Source: Amycolatopsis solani (GTDB lineage Bacteria; Actinomycetota; Actinomycetes; Mycobacteriales; Pseudonocardiaceae). Taken from it: a stretch of DNA of 64,000 nucleotides. Position 1 is the first letter of the stretch, and every line of letters starts with the position of its first letter. The translations under genes and the position numbers were made by a program. Shown here in pieces: positions 34,534 through 42,795 of this stretch. The notes under the pieces were generated by a model. The model did no database searches and was not told where the DNA came from. It saw only the letters and a program-made list of their open reading frames with translations. The stretch is from the NCBI RefSeq assembly GCF_033441515.1, contig NZ_JAWQJT010000001.1:682001-746000 (forward strand), given 5' to 3'.

Positions 34534-35346
34534 TCATTGCCCGAGGTGGAAACGAGCGAACAAAAGTGCCTCCGCCAGATCACGCACCCGCTGGGCCGCC
34601 GTCACCGCGTGCCGGGTGTTGATCTCCAGCACGATCTGGCCGCCGAAACCGCTGCTGACCAGCTTTTCGAGGAGTTCGGCGCAAGGCTGGTCACCCCTTC
34701 CGGGTACCAGGTGTTCGTCCTTCGGGACGCCGGTGCCGTCCGCCAAGTGGACGTGCGTGAGCCCTTCACCCATCCGCTGCGCGAGGGCCAGCGCGTCCAT
34801 TCCGGCTGCCGCTGTGTGGGACAGGTCGAGCGTGTAGTGCCGGAACCCGACGTCCGTGGGGTCGATCGACGGCCGGAATGCCGACACCCGGGAAGTGCGA
34901 GAACCGCCGGGCGGCCGGACCTTGAACATGTTTTCCACGCCGATTTCGATGCCGCTCGACTCTTCGAGCTCGTCGACGAGATCACCGAAGGCGTCGCCAT
35001 AACGCCGCTGCCAGCGGAACGGCGGGTGCACCACCACGGTGCGGGCCCCGAGTTCGAGCGCGGCGTCGACGGACATCCGCAGCCGGACCACCGGGTCCGG
35101 CGACCAGATCCGCTGCGTGATCAGCAGCGACGGCGAGTGGATCGACAGCACGGGCACCCCGGTGCGCCGCGACCAGCGCCGCAGCGCCGAGAGGTCCTGG
35201 CTGACCGGGTCGGCCCAGACCATCACCTCGACGCCGTCGTAGCCGAGCTCGGCGGCCAGCTCGAAGGCCGAGCCGGCTTTGAGGGGCCACACCGACGCCG
35301 TGCTCAGGCCGACCGGCACCGGCTTCTCGTCTGTCACGCGCGCCAT
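34534..35346 (-). CDS. Sugar phosphate isomerase/epimerase-like TIM-barrel protein
   Basis: 270 residues, xylose-isomerase-like (AP endonuclease 2) barrel. ELGYDGVEVMVWAD, VLSIHSPSLLITQRIW, VVHPPFRWQRRYGD, IGVENMFKV, HYTLDLSHTAAAGMD, LTHVHLADGTG and IVLEINT carry the Glu, Asp and His ligands of the usual metal site. The reaction is not known; the gene is conserved in this neighbourhood in actinobacteria (Rv0498 in M. tuberculosis). ATG start. Confidence 0.87.
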   Translation of the reverse strand: MARVTDEKPVPVGLSTASVWPLKAGSAFELAAELGYDGVEVMVWADPVSQDLSALRRWSRRTGVPVLSIHSPSLLITQRIWSPDPVVRLRMSVDAALELGARTVVVHPPFRWQRRYGDAFGDLVDELEESSGIEIGVENMFKVRPPGGSRTSRVSAFRPSIDPTDVGFRHYTLDLSHTAAAGMDALALAQRMGEGLTHVHLADGTGVPKDEHLVPGRGDQPCAELLEKLVSSGFGGQIVLEINTRHAVTAAQRVRDLAEALLFARFHLGQ

Positions 35347-35385
35347 CCTGCCTGGTCACCGAACGCGCATGGGCCGAAGGGGACC

Positions 35386-37014
35386 TCAGCGGCCGACGAG
35401 GAGCAACGCGGCCGGTGACACCGTCACCACCAGACCGACCAGCACGGCCAGCACGGTGGTCTGCAGGTCTTCGGCGCGGCGGATCTTCCGCACGATCCAG
35501 ACCAGCGCGACGACCACGAGCAACGCCGCGACCAGCGCCGCGGCCGGGATGTTCACCCAGAGCCAGTTGAAGCCGAGCCAGACGGCGGCCCCGCCGACCA
35601 CGCCCATCGCCAGCTGGCCGGCCAGTGCGAGCCACGCCTTGCCGGGCGAGGCCACGACCGCGGGTTCCGGCGCGGGCTCGGGCGCGTCGTCGTACTCGTC
35701 GTCTTCGTAGCCTTCGCCCTGCTCGTAGCCGTAGTCGTCCTGCTCGAAGTCCGGGCCGCCCGCCGGGTAGCCGTCGGCGAACTCGCGTTCGTACGGCTCG
35801 AGGTCGTCCGGGATCGGCGCGCGCGAGGCGCGGTCGCCGGGTGCGAACGGCATCGGCGGCGGGTACGCGCCGGTCGGCGGGCCCGCGTCGTAGGCGGCCT
35901 GGTAGCCGCTGCTCTCCGGGGCGAACCCTTCGGGCTCGAAGTCGTCCTCGGGGTAGCCGTCGCCGGGAGCGTCGGTGGGCACCACCGGCATGACGCCGAT
36001 CTCGGTGTCCTCCATCTGCTCCTTCTGGCGGCGCTTGCGCCAGTTCGCGAGGCCCGCGGGCGAAGAGGGCTCGTCGCCCTTCTTCGGCGGCGCGGGCGGC
36101 TCGTCGTCGGGCACCGCGGAGAACTGCTCGGTGTACGCCTCCTGCTGGGGCTGCGGACGGCGGCTCGGGGCCCGCCGCGGCCGGCCGGGTGCGGCGGGCG
36201 GGGTCGGGAACGTGCCGCTGGCCATCGGGCCGGGCGGGACGTCGACGTCGGCGTCCGGGGTGCCGTTGAGCCCGTCCAGCCGCGCCGACAGCGGGCCGGC
36301 GGCCGGCGGGGGCGTCGGCAGCTGCTGCGACGGCTGCGGCGGGGTGGGGAGCTGCTGGGACGGCTGCGGCGGGCCGGGCCGACGCCGGACCGGCGGGACG
36401 GCCCCGCGGGTCTCCTCGGCGGCGGGCGGGACCGGCAGCTGCTGCGACGGCGGCGGCGGAGGCGGCGGCTGGCGCCGGGGCGCGCGCGGCGGCACGGGCA
36501 GCTGCGCGGACTCCTGCGGCCGCGGCGGGGCGGGCGGCTCCGGCGGGGCCGGGCGCGAAAACTGGCCGGACTCCTGCGGCGGCCGGACGTACTGGCTCGA
36601 CTCCGGCGGCGGCACCGGCCGCTGGTACTGGCCGGACTCGGCGCCGCCGGGCGCGGGCCGCGCCGGGGGCGGCGGCACCGGCCGGGGCAGCGGCTGGGAG
36701 TCCTGCGGGACCGCGCGGGGCGCGGGCGGCGGCGGTTCGGCGCGACGGCGTCCGGTGGGACGGCCGGGGGGCGGCGGGGGCGGGGTGCCCTCCGAGGCCA
36801 CCCGGTCGATGATCGCCTGCGGGCCGGTGTCGCTCACGCCGGGGCGCCGGTGCGAGCCGGTCGCACCCGGTGCGGCTTCGGGCGTGCCGGGTTCGTCGTC
36901 GTCATCGGCCGCGCGCCGACGGCGGCGTCGCCCGCCGTCGACCTGGGCGCCGTGCTGGGCGAGCAGCTCGGCCACGGTCTTCTGCGGCTGGTCGCCTCCG
37001 GTCTGGTCCGTCAT
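35386..37014 (-). CDS. Proline-rich membrane protein with three C-terminal helices
   Basis: About 542 residues. Start MTDQTGGDQPQKTVAELLAQHG, a basic patch (GGRRRRRRAADDDD), then about 300 residues of Pro/Gln/Ser-rich repeats (PSQQLPTPPQPSQQLPTPP; ESGQYQRP, ESSQYVRP, ESGQFSRP), an acidic region with tyrosines (EQDDYGYEQGEGYEDDEYDD) and three hydrophobic helices (about 455-475, 480-500, 515-540). It resembles the Rv0497-type protein beside the Rv0496 phosphatase. ATG 37014 is preferred to 37023 because of spacing. Function unknown; the repeats suggest a flexible cytoplasmic scaffold. Confidence 0.75.
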   Translation of the reverse strand: MTDQTGGDQPQKTVAELLAQHGAQVDGGRRRRRRAADDDDEPGTPEAAPGATGSHRRPGVSDTGPQAIIDRVASEGTPPPPPPGRPTGRRRAEPPPPAPRAVPQDSQPLPRPVPPPPARPAPGGAESGQYQRPVPPPESSQYVRPPQESGQFSRPAPPEPPAPPRPQESAQLPVPPRAPRRQPPPPPPPSQQLPVPPAAEETRGAVPPVRRRPGPPQPSQQLPTPPQPSQQLPTPPPAAGPLSARLDGLNGTPDADVDVPPGPMASGTFPTPPAAPGRPRRAPSRRPQPQQEAYTEQFSAVPDDEPPAPPKKGDEPSSPAGLANWRKRRQKEQMEDTEIGVMPVVPTDAPGDGYPEDDFEPEGFAPESSGYQAAYDAGPPTGAYPPPMPFAPGDRASRAPIPDDLEPYEREFADGYPAGGPDFEQDDYGYEQGEGYEDDEYDDAPEPAPEPAVVASPGKAWLALAGQLAMGVVGGAAVWLGFNWLWVNIPAAALVAALLVVVALVWIVRKIRRAEDLQTTVLAVLVGLVVTVSPAALLLVGR

Positions 37015-37177
37015 ACCTGGCATTCCCTCGCGCGCACCGAGTCGTCACTGGCGGCACCTCGCGGGGAGGCCCCCGACGGCATTCCGGTGGCGCAGCGCGC
37101 GCTGTACACCGACCTCTGCATGTCCGTCACCTCTCCACCGTGCCCGTTCTCCGTCCGGGAAGTCCAGCCGGGTGCTT

Positions 37178-38161
37178 TCACCGGTCCTCCTGTGCGCCCA
37201 AGCGTCCCGCGAGGGCGGCTCCAGTCTCATCCGCGCCGGTGGAATGGTCCAGCCGCCGCAGGATGACACCCTCTCGCAGAGCCCACGGGCAAATCTCGAG
37301 TTCCGGAACACCGAGCGCCCGCATCGTGGCCTGGGCGACGAGCGCGCCCGCCACCAGCTGGTGGGATCGGCTCGAGCTGACCCCTTCGAGCTGGGCCAGA
37401 TCGGCCGAGGGCATCCGCGAAATGAAGGCCAGGAGCTGGCGCAACGCGGTGTCCGTGAGCGTACGTCGCACGCGCGGGCCCGCCGCCGAGGGGGCGGCGC
37501 CGGTCAGCCGGGCGAGTGACCGGAAGGTCTTCGACGTCGCGACGACGCGGTCGGGTTCACCCCATTTGGTGACTTTCCGCGTGAGGTCGGTGAGCTGGTC
37601 GTCCAGCCACGCCGACGTCGCGACGAGTTCGGACCGCGTCGGCGGGTCGTGCTTGAAGCGGGTGCGCGTGGTGCGCCCGGCGCCCAGCGGCAGCGATTCG
37701 GCCAGCACGGGTTCTTCGTCGCGGCCCATCGCGACTTCGAGCGAGCCGCCGCCGATGTCGAGCACGAGCAGCTGCCCGGCCGACCAGCCGTACCACCGGC
37801 GGACGGCGAGGAAGGTGTGCCGCGCTTCGTCGACACCGGAGAGGACCTGCAGCTCGACGCCGGTCTTGTCGGCCACGCGAGCGAGCACCTTGGCGGAGTT
37901 CTTCGCTTCGCGGACCGCGGAAGTGGCGAAGGCCATCAGCTCTTCGCAGCCCAGCCGCGCGGCGGAGTCCTTCGCGGATTCGACGGCGGTCACCAGCTCG
38001 TCGGCCCCGGCCTTCGTGAGCTCGCCACCGGGGGTGATCTGCTCGGCCAGCCGCAGCACGGACTTCTCGGAATGCATCGGCGTCGGGTGGGCGCCACGGT
38101 GGGCGTCGACCACGAGCAGGTGGACGGTGTTGGAACCGACGTCGAGTACCCCTAGGCGCAC
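37178..38161 (-). CDS. Ppx/GppA family phosphatase
   Basis: 327 residues, actin-like ATPase fold: RLGVLDVGSNTVHLLVVDA (phosphate-1), ATSAVREAKNS, VLDIGGGSLEVAMG (phosphate-2), LPLGAGRTT. Hydrolyses polyphosphate or (p)ppGpp ends. Short (about 310-330 residues), the Ppx1/Ppx2 form in mycobacteria. GTG start. It follows senX3-regX3, the phosphate two-component system, and thus fits a phosphate-storage role. Stop is 163 bp before the proline-rich gene. Confidence 0.92.
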   Translation of the reverse strand: MRLGVLDVGSNTVHLLVVDAHRGAHPTPMHSEKSVLRLAEQITPGGELTKAGADELVTAVESAKDSAARLGCEELMAFATSAVREAKNSAKVLARVADKTGVELQVLSGVDEARHTFLAVRRWYGWSAGQLLVLDIGGGSLEVAMGRDEEPVLAESLPLGAGRTTRTRFKHDPPTRSELVATSAWLDDQLTDLTRKVTKWGEPDRVVATSKTFRSLARLTGAAPSAAGPRVRRTLTDTALRQLLAFISRMPSADLAQLEGVSSSRSHQLVAGALVAQATMRALGVPELEICPWALREGVILRRLDHSTGADETGAALAGRLGAQEDR

Positions 38162-38204
38162 GGGGGTCCAGCGTACCGGGCCCAGCGCCAGGTCTCGAAC
38201 TTGT

Positions 38205-38260
38205 AACCGAAAACACTCGGTGCGGCTTCGTCCCGGCGCGCCTCCCGCCGGGACGAAGCC
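38205..38260 (-). terminator. Intrinsic terminator behind regX3
   Basis: GGCTTCGTCCCGGCG (38224-38238) pairs perfectly with CGCCGGGACGAAGCC (38246-38260), 15 bp with a 7-base loop, 13 bp beyond the regX3 stop. On the minus strand a TTTT run follows about 10 bases later. Strong hairpin separating senX3-regX3 from ppx. Confidence 0.75.
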
Positions 38261-38273
38261 GTACGAATGGGAT

Positions 38274-38963
38274 TTACGTCTCGAACTTGTAGCCCAGCCC
38301 GCGCACCGTCACCAGGTGCCGCGGCGAGCCCGGGTCCGGTTCGATCTTCGAGCGCAGCCGCTTCACGTGGACGTCGAGCGTCTTCGTGTCGCCGACGTAG
38401 TCCGCGCCCCACACCCGGTCGATCAGCTGCCCGCGGGTCAGCACGCGGCCGACGTTGCGCAGCAGGTACTCGAGCAGGTCGAACTCCTTGAGCGGGAGCG
38501 AGACCTCGGCGCCGTCGACGGTCACCACGTGCCGCTCGACGTCCATCCGCACCGGTCCGGCCGAGAGCACCAGCGGGGCCAGCTCGCCGTCCGAGCCCGG
38601 CTCGCCGCCGCGGCGCAGCACCGCGCGGACCCGCGCGATGAGCTCGCGGGCCGAGTACGGCTTGGTGACGTAGTCGTCCGCGCCGAGTTCCAGGCCGACG
38701 ACCTTGTCGATCTCGCTGTCGCGCGCGGTCACCATGATCACCGGCACGGCCGAGCGCTGGCGCAGCTGCTTGCAGACGTCGGTGCCGCTCATCCCGGGCA
38801 GCATCAGGTCGAGCAGCACGATGTCGGCGCCGTTGCGGTCGAACTCCTCCAGCGCGGCCTGGCCGGTGCCGGCCACGGCCGCGGTGAACCCTTCCTTGCG
38901 CAACAGGAAGGCGAGGGGGTCGGCGAACGACTCCTCGTCCTCGACGATGAGAACCCTGGTCAC
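38274..38963 (-). CDS. regX3: Two-component response regulator RegX3 (OmpR/PhoB family)
   Basis: About 229 residues. Receiver domain (1-115) with phosphoacceptor Asp in VLLDLMLPGMSG (D52) and Lys in YVTKPYS, then a PhoB-type winged helix (130-228): LPLKEFDLLEYLLRNVGRVLTRGQLIDRVWG and KTLDVHVKRLRSKIE. Responds to phosphate limitation with SenX3. GTG at 38963 overlaps the senX3 stop (GTGA). The order on the minus strand is senX3-regX3, as in mycobacteria. Confidence 0.94.
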   Translation of the reverse strand: MTRVLIVEDEESFADPLAFLLRKEGFTAAVAGTGQAALEEFDRNGADIVLLDLMLPGMSGTDVCKQLRQRSAVPVIMVTARDSEIDKVVGLELGADDYVTKPYSARELIARVRAVLRRGGEPGSDGELAPLVLSAGPVRMDVERHVVTVDGAEVSLPLKEFDLLEYLLRNVGRVLTRGQLIDRVWGADYVGDTKTLDVHVKRLRSKIEPDPGSPRHLVTVRGLGYKFET

Positions 38964-40201
38964 AGGTTTCCTCCATGATCTGGGCTGTCCTGCCCGGTAA
39001 CCACGAGCCTCTGGGTGCGCTCGGGGGTCTTCTCCTGCCGCGGTGCCGGCGAGGTCTTGGCGGCCCTGGCCGGCTCCGGCGCCGGCTCGGGGCGGACGTG
39101 CGCGGGGATGCGCAGGGTGAACGTCGAGCCGGTGCCCGGGCGGCTCCACAGCCCGACCGAGCCGCCGTGGTTGGCCGCGACGTGCTTGACGATCGCCAGG
39201 CCCAGCCCGGTGCCGCCGGTGGCGCGCGAGCGGGCCTTGTCGGCCCGGTAGAAGCGCTCGAACACGCGCTGCTGCTCGTCCTCGGCGATGCCGATCCCGC
39301 GGTCGGTGACGGCGATTTCGACCATCCCGTCGGCCAGCCGCCTGCTGATCGAGACCGGGCTGCCGGCCGGCGAGTACGCGACGGCGTTCTCCAGCAGGTT
39401 CGACAGCGCGGTGACCAGCAGCGTCCGGTCGCCCTCGATGAGCAGGGAGCTGGGGCTGTCGGTGGTGATCCGGATGTCGGCCGACTCCGCCGAGAGCGTG
39501 GTGCGGCCGAGCGCCTCGCGGACGACCGCGTCGACCTCGACGACGTTCAGGTCGGGCAGCCGCTCGGCGCCCTGCAGCCGGGACAGCGCGATCAGCTCGG
39601 TGACGAGCTGGCCGAGCCGGGTGGACTCGCGCAGGATCTTGCCGCCGAAGCGGCGGACCTCTTCGACGTCCTCGGCGGCGTCCAGCACGGCCTCGGTGAG
39701 CAGCGCGATCGCGCCGACCGGGGTCTTGAGCTCGTGGCTGACGTTGGCGACGAAGTCGCGGCGCACGGCCTCCAGGCGGATGGCCTCGGAGTGGTCGACG
39801 GCCTCGACGACGGTGAAGCCGTCGCCGAGCGGCCGGACCTGGCCGAGCACCGCTTCCGGCTGGCGGCCGCGTGCTTCGAGCGGCGAAAGGTCGATCTCCA
39901 TCGGCTCGTCGGTCTCGACGACCTGCTCGGCGGCCTTGCGGGCCCGCGGATCGGCCTGGTTGACCTTGACGAGACCCAGCTCGTAGGCGCGCGGGTTGTG
40001 CAGCACCATGTCGCCGAAGCGGTTGAGCACGACGATGCCGTTGGCCGAGGAGCGGACCAGCCGTTCGAGGAGTTCCGCGACGGTCGGGCCCGGCGGCCGG
40101 GCTTCCTCGCGCCGGGTGCGGGCCCGGGCGAGGAAGTAGCCGACCACCGCACCGGCCACCAGTGCGCCGATGGCCAGTGCGAGTGAAACAGGCGTGGTCA
40201 C
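38960..40201 (-). CDS. senX3: Sensor histidine kinase SenX3 (PhoR type)
   Basis: 413 residues. Membrane helix at 6-26, PAS-like region (about 45-135: NGIVVLNRFGDMVLHNPRAYELG), H-box FVANVSHELKTPVGAIALL (phosphorylated His about 156), N-box ALSNLLENAVAYSP, G1 VTDRGIGIAEDE, F-box VFERFYRADKARSR and G2 GTGLGLAIVKHV. The single N-terminal helix and PAS domain are typical of SenX3. Senses phosphate with the Pst/PhoU machinery. C-terminus has a Pro/Arg-rich tail. GTG start. Confidence 0.95.
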   Translation of the reverse strand: MTTPVSLALAIGALVAGAVVGYFLARARTRREEARPPGPTVAELLERLVRSSANGIVVLNRFGDMVLHNPRAYELGLVKVNQADPRARKAAEQVVETDEPMEIDLSPLEARGRQPEAVLGQVRPLGDGFTVVEAVDHSEAIRLEAVRRDFVANVSHELKTPVGAIALLTEAVLDAAEDVEEVRRFGGKILRESTRLGQLVTELIALSRLQGAERLPDLNVVEVDAVVREALGRTTLSAESADIRITTDSPSSLLIEGDRTLLVTALSNLLENAVAYSPAGSPVSISRRLADGMVEIAVTDRGIGIAEDEQQRVFERFYRADKARSRATGGTGLGLAIVKHVAANHGGSVGLWSRPGTGSTFTLRIPAHVRPEPAPEPARAAKTSPAPRQEKTPERTQRLVVTGQDSPDHGGNL

Positions 40202-40347
40202 GGGCCGATCGTAAGCTGCGAAGTGGCCCTTCGGCCTAGCGTTGTCCGCCTTGTCGTGAGCACCGCGACACCTGCGGAGGACATGTTCGCCGGGGCTTCA
40301 GGTGGCGTTCACCCGATCGATTCCGCGGCGAGACATTCCGGGTGAAT

Positions 40348-41214
40348 TCACCCTTTCGAGTCGAGCGTCGCCAAATCGGCTTCGGTGAGCTCCAGCGCCG
40401 CCGCGGCGACGTTCTGCTCGAGGTGCGCGAGGTCACCGGTACCGGGGATCGCGAGCACGTGCGGGCCCTGGTGCAGGGTCCACGCGAGCCGCACCTGCGC
40501 CGGGGTGGCGTCGTGGCGGCGCGCGACTTCGGCGACCCGGGCGTCCTCCCCCTGCCCGCTGGCGACGGCGAAGAACGGCACGAAGGCGATCCCGCGCTCG
40601 GCGCACATCCGGACGATTTCGTCGTCCTCCCGGCGGGCGGTGAGGCCGTACTGGTTCTGGACGCAGACGACCGGCGCGATCTCGAGCGCCTCGGTGAGGT
40701 GTTCCGGGCCGACGTTGGAGATGCCCAGCTCGCGGATGAGGCCTTCCTCGCGCAGTTCGGCGAGCGCGCCGAAACCGTCGGCGAGCGAGCCTTCCCCGCG
40801 GTCGAGCGCCTGGCCGATCCGGTAGTTGGCGACGTCGAGGTGGTCCAGGCCGAGCTGGCGCAGGTTCTCCTCGACCTGGGCGCGCAGCTGGTCCGGCCGG
40901 GCGGTGTAGAACGCGCCGGTGAAGTCGCGGCCCGGGCCGACCTTGGTGGTGATCGTCAGGTCGTCGTAGGGCGCCAGCGCGGTGTTGATCAGCTCGTTCG
41001 CCGAGCGCGGGCCGTCGAAGTAGAAGACGGCGGTGTCGATGTGGTTCACGCCGAGCTCGACGGCGCGGCGGAGCACGGCGATCGACGTCTCGCGAGCGCG
41101 GATGCCGCCGTCCGAAGTGGACATCAGGCGCATCGCGCCGAAACCGAGCCGGTTGACTTCGAAGGAGCCGAGCTTCCAGGTACCCGCCGCGGCGGCGGGA
41201 GTGTTCGTGGTCAT
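40348..41214 (-). CDS. Aldo/keto reductase
   Basis: About 288 residues, (beta/alpha)8 barrel. GFGAMRLM, NHIDTAVFYFDG (catalytic Asp and Tyr region), ITTKVGPGRD (Lys), and C-terminal VLAIPGTGDLAHLEQNVAA cofactor-binding segment. The NADPH-dependent family reduces aldehydes and ketones; the substrate is unknown. ATG at 41214, AAGG and GGAG upstream; the 15-residue upstream extension is rejected. It diverges from the regulator gene at 41281 across 66 bp containing an inverted repeat. Its stop lies within the palindrome GGGTGAATTCACCC (40340-40353). Confidence 0.9.
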   Translation of the reverse strand: MTTNTPAAAAGTWKLGSFEVNRLGFGAMRLMSTSDGGIRARETSIAVLRRAVELGVNHIDTAVFYFDGPRSANELINTALAPYDDLTITTKVGPGRDFTGAFYTARPDQLRAQVEENLRQLGLDHLDVANYRIGQALDRGEGSLADGFGALAELREEGLIRELGISNVGPEHLTEALEIAPVVCVQNQYGLTARREDDEIVRMCAERGIAFVPFFAVASGQGEDARVAEVARRHDATPAQVRLAWTLHQGPHVLAIPGTGDLAHLEQNVAAAALELTEADLATLDSKG

Positions 41215-41251
41215 GGCTCCAGCCTTCCGATCCGGTTCGCGGGGCGCCGGT

Positions 41252-41271
41252 TTTGGCATTTAGCTGCCAAA
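41252..41271. promoter_or_regulatory. Operator-like inverted repeat between divergent genes
   Basis: TTTGGCA - 6 bp - TGCCAAA (7-bp perfect arms) ends 9 bp before the GTG of the regulator gene and 38 bp from the reductase ATG. Its centre position suits control of both genes by the adjacent regulator. Confidence 0.5.
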
Positions 41272-41280
41272 CTGGAATGC

Positions 41281-41919
41281 GTGGAGAGAGTCAGTGACGT
41301 CGTCGTGGTGCGGGGCGAAGCCGAGCTGTTCGAGCGGACGAAGCACCTCTTCGCGACCGCGACCGAAGTCTCGTGCGCGGCCCGCGACCTGCACACGTGG
41401 TCGGTGGCGCACCCGACGCCGGCTGCCCGCGAGCAGGCCGCGCGGGCGACGAACGTGCGCAAGATGTACCTGCCCGGCGTGCTGTTCGACCCGGCGCTGG
41501 CCGACCACCTGCGGTTCATGGCCACGCACGGCGCCCGCATCCGGATCACCGAGCGCGAGGTCAACGAGACGATCCTGCTCGACCGCCGGATCGCGATCGT
41601 GGCCGGCGACGAGGTCGGCGGCGTCCGCGGCTACACCGTCGTCAGCAACCCGGGCCTGGTCCAGGGCATCCAGTCGCTGTTCGAGGCGGCCTGGGCCGGC
41701 GCCACCGACCTCGAGTCCTACCAGGCCCGGTTCACCGAGCTGGGCGCGCGCGAGATCCTCGAGCAGCTGGCGTCCGGCTGCAAGGACGAGACGGCGGCCC
41801 GCGCCCTCGGCGTCGGCCTGCGCACCTACCGGCGCCGGGTGGCGGAGCTGATGGACATCCTCGGCGCGTCGTCCCGGTTCCAGGCCGGGGCGCGGGCCCG
41901 CGAGGCCGGGCTGCTGTGA
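41281..41919 (+). CDS. Transcriptional regulator with LuxR-type C-terminal HTH
   Basis: About 212 residues. An N-terminal region (1-145) resembling the phospholipase-D-like/TrmB sensor part of actinobacterial regulators (VVVRGEAELFERTKHLFATA; RKMYLPGVLFDP; HGARIRITEREVNETILLD) and a C-terminal HTH (ELGAREILEQLASGCKDETAARALGVGLRTYRRRVAELMDILGASSRF) of LuxR/GerE type. GTG 41281 is chosen; no upstream alternative start and no ribosome-binding site, so it may be leaderless. Its stop overlaps the lipoprotein start. Probably controls the divergent reductase and itself. Confidence 0.75.
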   Translation: MERVSDVVVVRGEAELFERTKHLFATATEVSCAARDLHTWSVAHPTPAAREQAARATNVRKMYLPGVLFDPALADHLRFMATHGARIRITEREVNETILLDRRIAIVAGDEVGGVRGYTVVSNPGLVQGIQSLFEAAWAGATDLESYQARFTELGAREILEQLASGCKDETAARALGVGLRTYRRRVAELMDILGASSRFQAGARAREAGLL

Positions 41920-42794
41920 GGCGAGCGCTGCTGGCGCTGGTCCTGACGACGTCGGCGTGCTCCTCGGCCGTCTCCGGGACGGCGCAGCCGCTGACGGGCA
42001 ACCTCGCGGTCGTCAACGCGCCCGGCACGGCCGCCGCGCTCGCCGCCGTGAAGACCGCGGCCGAGGCGGTGTTCAGCTACGACTCGGCGAACCCGGCGGC
42101 GTTCGACCAGGCCGTGGCTGCGAACGTCACCGGCACCGCGAAGGCTCAGCTCACGGCGTTGTTCGAGCAGGTCAGGAAGAGTGCGCAGCCGGTGCGCCTG
42201 ACCACCACCGTGGCGCGAGCGGCGGCGCTGGAGCTGACCGGCGGGAAGGTCCGCGAACTGGCGGTGCTGTCGCAGGTCAACGGCACGTCGAAGGGCCTGG
42301 CGACGGCCGCGTTCACCGCGCTCGAGGAGGGCGGGCACTGGCGGCTGTCGGACATCGCGGTGAACCCCGCGCAGCCGTCCCCCGCCCCGCACCCGGACGA
42401 CGGCAGCCTTCCCGGCCTGCGCGATTCGGCGCTGGCCGGTGCCCGGACGGTCGCGGGCGCGTTGTTCACGACCGACAGCGGCGACCCGGACGGTTCGTAC
42501 ACGCGCGCCGAGGCGGCCGCGGCCGAGCCGTTGCTGAGCGACTACCGCGCGAAGAAGGCCACCTACGTCGAGGCGATCCGCAAGAGCGGCACAAAGGTGG
42601 CCTTGGGCCCGAACCCGATGGCCGCGGTGGTCACCCTCACCGGCGGCGGCGCGACCGTCCTGTTCACGACGATCTTGCAGGTCACCGCCGCCACGGGCCC
42701 GACCACCAGCAAGCCCTTCACGGCCGAGTTCGACGTCGTCCGTGAAGGGGCGAGCTGGAAGGCGACCGCCGTCCGGCCGGTCACCGCGGCGTGA
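41916..42794 (+). CDS. Secreted lipoprotein-like protein, unknown
   Basis: 292 residues. RRALLALVLTTSACSSAVSG is a short signal peptide with a lipobox-like TSAC; the -3 residue is Thr instead of the usual Leu, so lipidation is probable but not certain. The rest alternates helices and strands, with repeated VTLTG/TILQVTAATG sequences; no family recognised. GTG start overlapping the regulator stop (GTGA), so the two are co-translated. Its tail ends 2 bp before the convergent gpmA stop. Confidence 0.6.
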   Translation: MRRALLALVLTTSACSSAVSGTAQPLTGNLAVVNAPGTAAALAAVKTAAEAVFSYDSANPAAFDQAVAANVTGTAKAQLTALFEQVRKSAQPVRLTTTVARAAALELTGGKVRELAVLSQVNGTSKGLATAAFTALEEGGHWRLSDIAVNPAQPSPAPHPDDGSLPGLRDSALAGARTVAGALFTTDSGDPDGSYTRAEAAAAEPLLSDYRAKKATYVEAIRKSGTKVALGPNPMAAVVTLTGGGATVLFTTILQVTAATGPTTSKPFTAEFDVVREGASWKATAVRPVTAA

Positions 42795-42795
42795 G

